Part shown: one piece after another, positions 14,832 through 22,666 of the stretch
Layout of the letters: every line of letters starts with the position of its first letter
How positions within the stretch are numbered: position 1 is the stretch's first letter
Assembly (NCBI GenBank): GCA_023410875.1
Contig: JAEYPH010000067.1
Coordinates: 1 to 46,469 of the forward strand
Reading direction: 5' to 3'
Length of the DNA stretch: 46,469 bases
From: Bacillota bacterium
GTDB taxonomy: Bacteria > Bacillota > Clostridia > Christensenellales > UMGS416
The notes under the pieces: model-generated
What the model saw: the letters and a program-made list of their open reading frames with translations, nothing else
Told to the model about the DNA's origin: nothing
Database searches by the model: none
Program-made: the position numbers and the translations under genes

Positions 14832-16394
14832 ATGAACATCTTCGACATCATCGGCCCCATCATGATCGGGCCATCCAGCAGCCACACGGCGGGGGCGGTG
14901 CGCATTGCCGCCATGGCCCGTTCGCTGTTGGGTCAAGAGCCCGTGCGGGCCAACATTGTACTCTTTGGCTCCTTCGCCCAGACCGGCGAGGGCCACGGCA
15001 CGCGGCTGGCGCTGCTGGGCGGCCTGCTGGGGCTGGATGTTTCCGACCCCGCCATCGCCCGCAGCGACGATCTGGCGCGGCAGAGGGGCTTGCAGGTAAC
15101 CTTCGAGCAGAGCGCCGACGAACCCCGGCACCCCAACACGGCGGGGCTGGAGCTGACCGACGCCCAGGGTGGCGCCTTGAGCGTGACCGGCGTGTCGCTG
15201 GGCGGCGGCCGTGTGCAGATCACCGACATCGACGGCATAGAAGTGCAGATTCGCAGCGACACGGCGGCGCTGGTGCTGTTTCACACCGACACCACCGGCG
15301 TGCTGGCCAGCCTCACGCGGGTGTTCGCGTCCCAGGGCGTCAACATCGCCTCCATGAGCGATTTCCGCGAGCGCCGCGGTGGCCGCGCCATCGCCGTGTT
15401 TGAGATTGACACCATGGCCGACGAAGAGCTGCGCCGGGCGCTGGTCGCTTTGCCCCATGTGCACCACGTCGTATATCTGCCCGGCAGCGTGGCCGACGAC
15501 GGCCCCGGCGGCAGCGCGCTTTCCTTGGCTCAGCTGGCCGAGCGTGCACAGGCGCGGGGCGTGGCGATTTCTCAGCTTGTGCTGGAAGAAGAGGCCGCCC
15601 GTGCGAGCGCCTGCCCCGAACAGGTGTTGGAGGAACTGAAGCCCTATCTGAGCGCCATGCGGGCCAGCGTGGATGAAGGCCTGCGCTCCGGCGAGCGCAG
15701 CCGCAGCGGCCTTTCCGGCGGCGATGCCCGGTCCGTGGCCCGGCATGGCGGCACGCTGCTGGGGCCGCTCTTTGGCACATTGGTGGCCCGGGCCATGGCG
15801 GCGCCGGAGTGCAACGCCCGCATGGGCCGCGTGGTGGCCAGCCCCACGGCTGGCAGCTGCGGCGTGCTGCCGGCGGTGCTGCTGACGATGGCGGACATCA
15901 CCCGTTGCGACGACGACGCCCTGCTGCGGGCGCTGGCCACCGCCGGTGGCGTGGGCTTGGCCATCGCCCGGCGGGCTACGCTGGCCGGGGCCGCCGGAGG
16001 CTGCCAGGCCGAGTGCGGCTCCGCGGCATCCATGGCGGCCGCCGCTGCGGTGGAGCTGGCCGGGGGCAGCCCGGAGGCGGCGGTGCACGCCGCGGCGCTG
16101 GCCATGAAGGGCCAGATGGGCCTGACCTGCGACCCCGTGGGGGGGCTTGTGGAGGTGCCTTGCGTCAAGCGCAACGGCTTTTCGGCCACGGCGGCCTTCA
16201 CCGCGGCGGAGATGGCCTTAAGCGGCGTGCGAAGCGTGGTGCCGCCGGACGAGGTTATCGAGGCCATGCGCGACACCGGCCGCCGCCTGCCACGGGAACT
16301 GCGGGAGACCGCCCAGGGCGGTTTGGCATTGAGTTCCGTGGGGCGAAGGGTGGACGAATGGCTTAAGAGCAACGATCCGGCCAGCCATCCCTGA
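14832..16394 (+). CDS. L-serine dehydratase, [4Fe-4S] type, beta-ACT-alpha single chain
   Basis: A 520-aa enzyme converting L-serine to pyruvate and ammonia. Residues 1 to about 145 are the beta domain (IGPSSSHTAGAVRIA), about 150-220 an ACT domain (LASLTRVFASQGVNIASMS), and about 225-520 the alpha domain. Iron-sulfur cysteine motifs are visible in PTAGSCGVLP, GGCQAECGS and GLTCDPVGGLVEVPC. In most Bacillota these domains are split over SdaAB and SdaAA; here they form one chain in the order beta-ACT-alpha. The enzyme is cytosolic and oxygen-sensitive in known relatives. It may be transcribed with the following lipoprotein and threonine aldolase genes. Confidence 0.92.
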   Translation: MNIFDIIGPIMIGPSSSHTAGAVRIAAMARSLLGQEPVRANIVLFGSFAQTGEGHGTRLALLGGLLGLDVSDPAIARSDDLARQRGLQVTFEQSADEPRHPNTAGLELTDAQGGALSVTGVSLGGGRVQITDIDGIEVQIRSDTAALVLFHTDTTGVLASLTRVFASQGVNIASMSDFRERRGGRAIAVFEIDTMADEELRRALVALPHVHHVVYLPGSVADDGPGGSALSLAQLAERAQARGVAISQLVLEEEAARASACPEQVLEELKPYLSAMRASVDEGLRSGERSRSGLSGGDARSVARHGGTLLGPLFGTLVARAMAAPECNARMGRVVASPTAGSCGVLPAVLLTMADITRCDDDALLRALATAGGVGLAIARRATLAGAAGGCQAECGSAASMAAAAAVELAGGSPEAAVHAAALAMKGQMGLTCDPVGGLVEVPCVKRNGFSATAAFTAAEMALSGVRSVVPPDEVIEAMRDTGRRLPRELRETAQGGLALSSVGRRVDEWLKSNDPASHP

Positions 16395-16421
16395 CGACAT
16401 CGGCCCAGCGGGAGGTGCGCG

Positions 16422-16886
16422 ATGAGGAAGCTCGTGTGGCTTGTGTTGTGTGTGGTGGTGTTGGCCGCTTGTTCCAAGCCCGGTGTCCGATCACCGGAAT
16501 GGGTCACGGCAGAGATCATGCGTGACCTGCAACCGGCGGATGCCTATGTGCTGGCCGAGGAGGCTGAGGTTTCGGCGTTGCGCAGACCGCTTGCGTCCAT
16601 TGCCAATCGCATCCACCGCATCTCATCCGGCATGTTGGGTCGGGAAATCGTGCTGGTGCAATCCAGGGATGACGTGGTTTTCACCGATGCTGATGCGGTG
16701 GCGCCGCTGGAGGATATGGCCAGGCAAAGAGCGCAAACGTATGGCATGGAGTACACCGTGACCACGTCCGCTTTTTACGCCGCCATGATTTTTGCAAAGG
16801 ATGAGGAGGCTGTGCATGACATTGCCGCCATCTGCCGGCGGGTGTTCATCGGCCAGCCGAGGCCAACGCTGCAGCAGGAAGATTGA
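16422..16886 (+). CDS. Small lipoprotein of unknown function, 154 aa
   Basis: Begins with a lipoprotein signal, MRKLVWLVLCVVVLAAC (Cys17), then a 137-aa mature domain with mixed alpha/beta character and no recognised motif. GGAGG lies 7 nt before the ATG at 16422, and the gene starts 27 bp after the serine dehydratase stop, so co-transcription is likely. A role in envelope function near amino-acid use is only positional inference. Confidence 0.65.
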   Translation: MRKLVWLVLCVVVLAACSKPGVRSPEWVTAEIMRDLQPADAYVLAEEAEVSALRRPLASIANRIHRISSGMLGREIVLVQSRDDVVFTDADAVAPLEDMARQRAQTYGMEYTVTTSAFYAAMIFAKDEEAVHDIAAICRRVFIGQPRPTLQQED

Positions 16887-16956
16887 ATCCGTAGCCTGTG
16901 ACCATACGCCCCCGAATGGTGGGCCTGTCGCTTTCATAAAATTTCTGGAGGAGAGT

Positions 16957-17985
16957 ATGCACATCATTGATCTGCGCAGTGACACCGTAACGCTGCCCAC
17001 CCAGGAGATGCGCGAGGCCATGGCCCGGGCGCCGGTGGGTGACGACGTGTATGGCGACGACCCCACGGTCAACGAGCTGGAGGAGCGCGCCGCGGCGTTG
17101 CTGGGCAAGCAGGCCGCCATGTTCGTGCCCAGCGGCACCTTCGGCAACCAGGTGTGCGTGATGGCCCACACCCGCCGCGGCGACGAGATTCTGCTGGGGG
17201 AGGACGCCCACATCCTGTGGCACGAGGGCGGCGCGGCGGCGGTGCTTTCCGCCGTGCAGACGCGCTCCTTCCCGGTGGATGGCCGGCACATCGACGTGGC
17301 CCGGTTGGAAGCCATGATCCGCCCCGACGACATCCACGAGCCGCCCACGGGCCTCATCTGCCTGGAGAACGCCAGGGGCAACGGCATGGCGCTGGGCATG
17401 GAAACGATGCGGGCCGTGCGCGCGCTGGCCAGCCGCCACGGCATCCCCGTGCACCTGGACGGCGCGCGGCTGTTCAACGCGGCCATCGCGCTGGGCGTGA
17501 GCGCCCGGGAGTTGGCCGATTGCACCGATTCGATCAGCTTCTGCCTTTCCAAGGGCCTGGCAGCGCCGGTGGGCTCGGTCGTCGTGGGCAGCGCCGATTT
17601 CATCCGCCGGGCGCGCCGCTGCCGCAAGCTCATGGGCGGCGGCCTGCGCCAGGCGGGCATCCTGGCGGCGGCGGGTATCTGGGCGCTGGACCACATGGTG
17701 GAGCGCCTGGCCCAGGACCACGAGAACGCTAGGTTGCTGGCGGCGGCGCTGTCGGCCATCCCCGGCGTGACCGTGGACACCGACGCGCTGGACATCAACA
17801 TGGTATTCTTTACCTTGCCGGAGAGCATCCTTGCCACGGAAGCCCTGTGCGAGGGGCTGCGGCGGCGCGGCATCAAGGCCCAGGGGTGGGGCGGCAGCTA
17901 TCGGTTCGTGACCCACCACGGCGTGAGCCGCGAGGACATCGACACCATCACCCAGGCGATGAAGGATATTTTGAAGGGCGGATGA
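16957..17985 (+). CDS. ltaE: Low-specificity L-threonine aldolase
   Basis: A 342-aa PLP enzyme of fold type I that cleaves L-threonine or L-allo-threonine to glycine and acetaldehyde. It opens with IDLRSDTVTLPTQEM and DDVYGDDPTVNELE; the active-site regions HILWHEGG and HLDGARLFNA follow, and the PLP-binding lysine is Lys199 in CLSKGLAAPVGS. The ATG at 16957 has GGAGG close upstream; earlier in-frame starts overlap the lipoprotein gene. The stop is almost joined to the dipeptidase start. The acetaldehyde produced could be a substrate for AdhE encoded earlier in the window (inference). Confidence 0.94.
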   Translation: MHIIDLRSDTVTLPTQEMREAMARAPVGDDVYGDDPTVNELEERAAALLGKQAAMFVPSGTFGNQVCVMAHTRRGDEILLGEDAHILWHEGGAAAVLSAVQTRSFPVDGRHIDVARLEAMIRPDDIHEPPTGLICLENARGNGMALGMETMRAVRALASRHGIPVHLDGARLFNAAIALGVSARELADCTDSISFCLSKGLAAPVGSVVVGSADFIRRARRCRKLMGGGLRQAGILAAAGIWALDHMVERLAQDHENARLLAAALSAIPGVTVDTDALDINMVFFTLPESILATEALCEGLRRRGIKAQGWGGSYRFVTHHGVSREDIDTITQAMKDILKGG

Positions 17986-17987
17986 AC

Positions 17988-19064
17988 ATGGATGCAACCG
18001 ATCCGCGGGAATTGAGATCGGACAAATCGACCGATGATGCGGGCGATTCCGGCAGGCGGCTGCGGCTGGTGGACGCCCATTCGGACTTTCTGTGCGACGT
18101 GTATGACCGCCGCCGCCGGGGGGAGACCCGGGTGATGGAGCGGCTGTACTTGCCCACGTGGCGCGCGGGCCACCTGCGGGTCGTCGTGGCGGCCATCTAT
18201 CTGGAGACGTTTCTGGTGCCCCATCTGGCGCTGGAGACGGCGCTGGAGATGATCGACGGGCTCAACCTGGAGATCGAGGAATCGCCGGGCCTCTTCGCGC
18301 TGTGCCGCACGGCGGCGCAGCTGGACCGGGCGCTGGAGCAGGGCCGCGTGGCCGTTCTGCTGTCGCTGGAGGGCGCCGAGCCCATCGGCACAAACCTGAG
18401 CCTGCTGCGTACGCTGCATGCTTTGGGCGTGCGGCTGATGGGCCTTACGTGGTCGCGGCGAAACGCCGCCGCCGACGGCGCGGCCACGGCGCTGGGCGGC
18501 CGGCGTAGCCCGGCGGGCCTCACGGCCTTCGGGCGGGAGCTGGTGGCCGAGGCCGTGCGGCTGGGCATGGCGGTGGATATCAGCCACTTGAACGACGCCG
18601 GCATGGCGGACCTGCTGACGCTGGGCGTGCCCAGGCTGTTCGCCAGCCACAGCAACGCCCGGGCGCTGCTGGACAAGGAGCGCAACATCCCCGACGACTG
18701 GATCCGCTCGCTGGCGGCCCGGGGCGGCGTGATCGGCGTAAACGGCGTGAACACGCTGACCGCCGCCGACGATTCCGAAGCCACGGTTGAGCGCGTGGCT
18801 GACCATGTGGAGCACATCGCGGCAGTGGCTGGCCGGGGCCATGTGGGCCTGGGGCTGGATTTCTGCGCCAACTTGCCGGAAGTCGTGCCCCAGAAACCGC
18901 TCTTGCCCGGCGAGCGCGCCATCATGGACATCCTGGGGGACCATGCCGGTGTATCGGCGCTGCTGCGGGAGCTCAAGGCTCGCGGCTGGCCGGATTCCGA
19001 CATACGCAATGTAGCGGGAGAGAACTTCCTTAGATTCTTGCGCGGAGTGCTGCCAAGGGAATAG
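17988..19064 (+). CDS. Membrane dipeptidase, peptidase family M19
   Basis: A zinc dipeptidase of the renal-dipeptidase family (358 aa), with metal and catalytic motifs VDAHSDFL, LLSLEGAEP, AVDISHLND, FASHSNARAL and GLGLDF in the expected order. It hydrolyses dipeptides, in some relatives those with D-amino acids. No signal peptide is seen, so it is probably cytosolic. The ATG at 17988 has GAAGGG 9 nt upstream; an alternative ATG at 17982 overlaps the threonine aldolase stop by 4 bp but lies only 3 nt from that site. Tight linkage to ltaE and serine dehydratase suggests a peptide-catabolic operon. Confidence 0.91.
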   Translation: MDATDPRELRSDKSTDDAGDSGRRLRLVDAHSDFLCDVYDRRRRGETRVMERLYLPTWRAGHLRVVVAAIYLETFLVPHLALETALEMIDGLNLEIEESPGLFALCRTAAQLDRALEQGRVAVLLSLEGAEPIGTNLSLLRTLHALGVRLMGLTWSRRNAAADGAATALGGRRSPAGLTAFGRELVAEAVRLGMAVDISHLNDAGMADLLTLGVPRLFASHSNARALLDKERNIPDDWIRSLAARGGVIGVNGVNTLTAADDSEATVERVADHVEHIAAVAGRGHVGLGLDFCANLPEVVPQKPLLPGERAIMDILGDHAGVSALLRELKARGWPDSDIRNVAGENFLRFLRGVLPRE

Positions 19065-19108
19065 AACGGTGCAAAACGCGCGCTGGACAGATATGGGGGT
19101 TATATATC

Positions 19109-20272
19109 ATGAACGACTATCCCTATGAACAACGATATCACCGCCCGCGTAAAAGCGGCCGGGGCTGGGTCTCGGCCACGCTGTTGCTGCTGGGCTTTCT
19201 GCTGGGCATCGTGGTCACGCGGGCGCTGCCCGGCGCCCGCGTGGGCGCGCCGCAGGTCACGGTGACGGCGCTGGTCACAGCGGCGGGCCTCGCCGCCACG
19301 GCGGTGCCCATGATCCCCGGCGCCCAGGCGGACATCCCCGCCATTGCCCGCAGCGTGGGCCCGGCAGTGGTGGCCGTTGTGAATCTGGGCAGCGACTGGC
19401 GCACCGGCATGGAAGACACCGAGCAGGGCTCTGGCTCCGGCGTCATCCTGAGCGCCGACGGCACCATCGTGACCAATTATCATGTGATAGAGGGCGCCAG
19501 CCGCCTGCAGGTGATCTTAAGCGGCGGCAGGACCGTGGACGCGCAGGTGCTGGGGGCGGACCAGCAGTCCGACCTGGCCGTGCTGAAAATTAATGCCGAA
19601 GGGCTCTCCGCCGTGGCGCTGGGCGATTCCGACGCCGTGGAGGTGGGCCAGACCGTCATCGCCATCGGCAGCCCTCTGGGCACCGAACTGGCCGGTACCG
19701 TAACGGCGGGCATCGTCAGCGCCGCCAACCGCGACCTCATCATGGATGGCTATAAGTTCACGATGATACAGACCGACGCGGCCATCAACCCCGGCAACTC
19801 CGGCGGCGCGCTGGTGGATGCCCGCGGCCAGCTCATCGGCATCAACTCCATCAAGACCGTGTCCGCCGGCACCGATGAGTACGGCAACAACATCGCCGCC
19901 GAGGGCATTGGCTTTGCAATCCCGATCAACACCGCCCGGCCCATCATCGAACAGCTGATCCGCGACGGCGTCATTCGCAGGCCGGACGTGGGCCTTGTGG
20001 CCGCCCGGGAGATCACCGCCGACGAGGCGCAGTTCTATAACGTGCCCCAGGGCGTGATGATCCGCCGGCTGCGCTCCGGCGGCCCCGCTGCCCGGGCCGG
20101 CCTGCGCAACGGCGACATCGTAACTGCCATCGGCGACACGCCAATCGCGACGATTTCCGCGCTGCAGGACGCCGTGCAGAGCCACGCCATTGGCGACACG
20201 GTGGCCGTGAAGGTGTGGCGCAGCGGGCAGGAGGAAAGTTTTAATGTGACCTTGGACGATGGCGGGCAGTAA
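19109..20272 (+). CDS. HtrA/DegP-like membrane-anchored serine protease with PDZ domain
   Basis: A 387-aa protein: short basic cytoplasmic segment, one membrane helix (about residues 22-40), an Ala/Gly-rich spacer, a trypsin-like domain with triad His125 (TNYHVIEG), Asp155 (QSDLAVLK) and Ser231 (NPGNSGGAL), and one C-terminal PDZ domain (about 300-385). HtrA proteases degrade misfolded proteins outside the cytoplasmic membrane. The ribosome-binding site before 19109 is weak (GGGGG about 10 nt upstream). It follows the dipeptidase gene by 44 bp and precedes thpR by 4 bp. No CssRS-like operator was recognised. Confidence 0.93.
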   Translation: MNDYPYEQRYHRPRKSGRGWVSATLLLLGFLLGIVVTRALPGARVGAPQVTVTALVTAAGLAATAVPMIPGAQADIPAIARSVGPAVVAVVNLGSDWRTGMEDTEQGSGSGVILSADGTIVTNYHVIEGASRLQVILSGGRTVDAQVLGADQQSDLAVLKINAEGLSAVALGDSDAVEVGQTVIAIGSPLGTELAGTVTAGIVSAANRDLIMDGYKFTMIQTDAAINPGNSGGALVDARGQLIGINSIKTVSAGTDEYGNNIAAEGIGFAIPINTARPIIEQLIRDGVIRRPDVGLVAAREITADEAQFYNVPQGVMIRRLRSGGPAARAGLRNGDIVTAIGDTPIATISALQDAVQSHAIGDTVAVKVWRSGQEESFNVTLDDGGQ

Positions 20273-20276
20273 GGCT

Positions 20277-20828
20277 ATGGCTGAGAACCGCCTGTTTGCC
20301 GCCATCGCCTTTGCCCAGGAGGAGCGCCGCGCCCTGCGCCGGGCGGCGGAGCCGGTGCTCGCCCGCTGCCGGGGGCGCATCGTGGATGCGTCGCTGTATC
20401 ACATCACCTTGCGCTTCTTCGGCCCTGTGCCGCCGCAGCGCATGGAGGCCATCACCGCGGCCATGGCGCGCTCCGCCGCGCAGACGCAGCCCTTCCCCAT
20501 GGAGAGCGGCCTGGCCGGCCGATTTGGCAACCCGGCCTCGGCGGTGCTGTGGCTGGGGTTGAAGACCGGGCAGGCCGAGCTTACGGCGCTGCACGGCATA
20601 TTGGAGCGGGAGCTTGTGGCCGCCGGCTGGCTGCCGGAGGACAGGCCCTTCCGCAGCCACATCACCCTGGGGCGGGATGTGGACACCCGGCCTGTGGAGC
20701 CGCTGGGCGGCATGGCGCTGGAGCCTGTGCCGCTGCGGGCGCGGGGGTTCACGCTTTATGACAGCGTGAGGCGGGAGGGGATGCTCAGGTATGAGACGGT
20801 GTTTGAGGTTTTATTTGAGGCAAGGTGA
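20277..20828 (+). CDS. thpR: RNA 2',3'-cyclic phosphodiesterase ThpR (LigT family)
   Basis: A 183-aa 2H phosphoesterase with the two catalytic HxTx motifs, HITLRFF and HITLGRD. Relatives open 2',3'-cyclic phosphates in RNA and can ligate tRNA halves in vitro. The ATG at 20277, 4 bp after the htrA stop, gives the family-typical start AENRLFAAIAF; an in-frame ATG at 20259 lies within htrA. The 3' end (about 20752-20813) recurs in degenerate form at 22037-22097, on the far side of the AT-rich pair of genes that follows. Confidence 0.9.
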   Translation: MAENRLFAAIAFAQEERRALRRAAEPVLARCRGRIVDASLYHITLRFFGPVPPQRMEAITAAMARSAAQTQPFPMESGLAGRFGNPASAVLWLGLKTGQAELTALHGILERELVAAGWLPEDRPFRSHITLGRDVDTRPVEPLGGMALEPVPLRARGFTLYDSVRREGMLRYETVFEVLFEAR

Positions 20829-21227
20829 TCAATGTTTTTCTAGTATCTCTTCTAAGTCGATTCGGCGAGCCAGGCAAATGAGATAAATCGCAAAGGCCAG
20901 TATTCCACATGCCAACAGAACACCGCCTATTATAGCGAAGGGGTTTGTGTATTCCGGATAGTAATGAAGAATGGTTGAAGAAAAAGATCTGGACGAGAAA
21001 GATAAAACAAGGAATGCCGTGCTGACATAGAGGGATTTCTTCTCTCTAGCCAGTAGTCTGTTGATCAAACCATTTTTGTGAAGTGTCTGTTGATCTACAA
21101 CAAAAAATCTTTTGGCTAGAAAAACGAGCGATGCAAGTAGAACCAAAAGAATAATCGCTTGCATAAGCAACTCTGTCAAACTCAGTTGCTTGATAACCGT
21201 GATCAGTCTATCTAAAAACAGTTTCAT
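20829..21227 (-). CDS. Hypothetical three-helix membrane protein, 132 aa
   Basis: About three hydrophobic helices (residues about 20-40, 65-80 and 96-118) and a charged C-terminus (RRIDLEEILEKH). Family not recognised. It ends directly against the thpR stop codon, in convergent orientation. Base composition is clearly more AT-rich than the surrounding genes, as in the DUF4375-like gene 20 bp upstream, with which it probably forms an operon. Both look horizontally acquired. Confidence 0.65.
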   Translation of the reverse strand: MKLFLDRLITVIKQLSLTELLMQAIILLVLLASLVFLAKRFFVVDQQTLHKNGLINRLLAREKKSLYVSTAFLVLSFSSRSFSSTILHYYPEYTNPFAIIGGVLLACGILAFAIYLICLARRIDLEEILEKH

Positions 21228-21247
21228 TGTTCTCCCTGCTACAATGC

Positions 21248-21838
21248 CTATTTTATGAAATCTGATATATGTTCACGAATGAACTTTGCGTTTAGCGACA
21301 CTAGATTTTCCTTCTCATACGTTTCAACAAAAACTTCATCAAACTCATCAAAAGGATACAACTTTGTCTTTTCAATATACTCAATGATCGTATCTGTTCG
21401 GAACGCAACCAAACTGGATATATCGATATGATGCTTTGAAACAAAATCAGAGAATAGGGTCTCCATTTGATGAGCGCCTATTATTCTCAATGAATCGGAA
21501 AGATAAGATGCTGTATATCGACTGGAGTTTGAGAAATATTGGCACAGCCCGCCATTCTGAACTTCCCAATCAAACAATATCACTGTGTACGCCACTTTTT
21601 CTGAGTCGTTCATTGCAGCAAGTTTTATTTCTTCTGTTCCTGCGCTGTAATGGTGCTCTATTCTTGTCATAATAGCCAACGTAAGGGTTTCGTCTGAAAG
21701 TTTCAGCAATTGTTCTTCAGTCATGTTTATTTTAATCGCGTCATCTACAAGAAAAGCAGCTTTTATTCCAATGACTATCAAAACCACGAGCAATGCAACG
21801 GACAATATGGCAATGATGATCCAGAGATACCATTTCAT
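21248..21838 (-). CDS. Membrane-anchored DUF4375 (DMP19-like) protein
   Basis: A 196-aa protein with an N-terminal membrane helix (residues about 4-28) and a soluble domain containing EVQNGGLCQYFSNSSRYTA and SLRIIGA, typical of the DUF4375/DMP19 family. A structural analogue of this family mimics DNA; most bacterial members are uncharacterised. Start chosen at the ATG at 21838, with GAGGAG about 8 nt upstream, rather than an ATG at 21898. AT-rich codon use differs from the host genes around it. Forms a two-gene unit with the membrane protein downstream. Confidence 0.7.
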   Translation of the reverse strand: MKWYLWIIIAILSVALLVVLIVIGIKAAFLVDDAIKINMTEEQLLKLSDETLTLAIMTRIEHHYSAGTEEIKLAAMNDSEKVAYTVILFDWEVQNGGLCQYFSNSSRYTASYLSDSLRIIGAHQMETLFSDFVSKHHIDISSLVAFRTDTIIEYIEKTKLYPFDEFDEVFVETYEKENLVSLNAKFIREHISDFIK

Positions 21839-22004
21839 CGTATTCTCCTCATCCATACGCTGAAGTTGCCTTAAACTATTCATACTCAAATCAAACACCG
21901 TGTTTTAGACATTATATGACTTGCCGATTAGCCACACAATAAGAATCGTAACAAGTATGTTATTACACTATTACCACGCTTCATCAGATGCCCTCCGGTG
22001 TTAG

Positions 22005-22100
22005 GCGCTGAAAGCGGGGGCAGGCGTGGGGAATAGCGCTTTATGACAGCGAGCGGCGGGAGGGGGGCTCAGATATGAGCTGGTGTTTGAGGTTCCGCTC
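22005..22100 (+). pseudogene. Degenerate copy of the thpR 3' end
   Basis: The stretch 22037-22097 closely repeats 20752-20813: both contain CGCTTTATGACAGCG, GGCGGGAGGGG and GGTGTTTGAGGTT in the same order, with a few substitutions and a one-base shift. Weak similarity extends upstream to about 22010. Reading across the shift gives LYDSERREG then LRYELVFEV, a ThpR-like C-terminus. It is either the remnant of a second thpR or a repeat bounding an insertion. The rest of 21900-22190 contains nothing else recognised. Confidence 0.65.
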
Positions 22101-22190
22101 TCCAGTGGGCATAAAAGGCCTCCTGCTGTTTTCATCCAACAACAAGAGGTCTTTTATACATTGCTTTTTGGGTTCAGTTCAAGTAGTTTT

Positions 22191-22508
22191 CTATTCTTTG
22201 ACTATCTTAATTTCAACATCCCTGGGCAAAGCCAGTCCGCACGCCACTTCTACCCCTTTGATGATTGCGGATGGCACAGGGCAGGCAGCATGTCTGCAAT
22301 ATTTCTTCGCCAGTTCATATACGGCTGAATCGCCAAGTTTGGCGAAGCATACCTCGTATCCATCAACGGTTTTTAGTTCCTGCTCCATAGGCTTGATGTT
22401 CGGGCAGTCTGTGCAAATTTCAATCACAGCCGTCTGCATATCCTCCGAGTCTACCTTTATGGAAGTATTCAAGCCGCAAACACCCGGATTTACCTTAACT
22501 TCAACCAT
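22191..22508 (-). CDS. Conserved small cysteine-rich protein (DUF6951-like)
   Basis: A 105-aa protein starting at 22508 (GGGAG 10 nt upstream). It contains VNPGVCGLNTSI, EICTDCPNI, KKYCRHAACPVPSAIIKG and EVACGLALPRD, so seven cysteines in fixed contexts. The pattern resembles a small uncharacterised family found in Clostridia and archaea (DUF6951, named from memory). The Cys spacing could bind a metal or an iron-sulfur cluster. It stands alone between the thpR remnant and the WG-repeat lipoprotein; no function is claimed. Confidence 0.6.
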   Translation of the reverse strand: MVEVKVNPGVCGLNTSIKVDSEDMQTAVIEICTDCPNIKPMEQELKTVDGYEVCFAKLGDSAVYELAKKYCRHAACPVPSAIIKGVEVACGLALPRDVEIKIVKE

Positions 22509-22666
22509 CGATGCTGTCTCCCTTTCCATTTATTTTTGTCTCGGAAACGCTTGTAAATATCATCAACACACTATACCTGTATTTTAACTCATAACTTGTG
22601 CCGGCGCCAGTGATAGACGCGCCATAGGTTTTGTTTGCTCAAGCATAGTCTCGCACAGGTACATAC

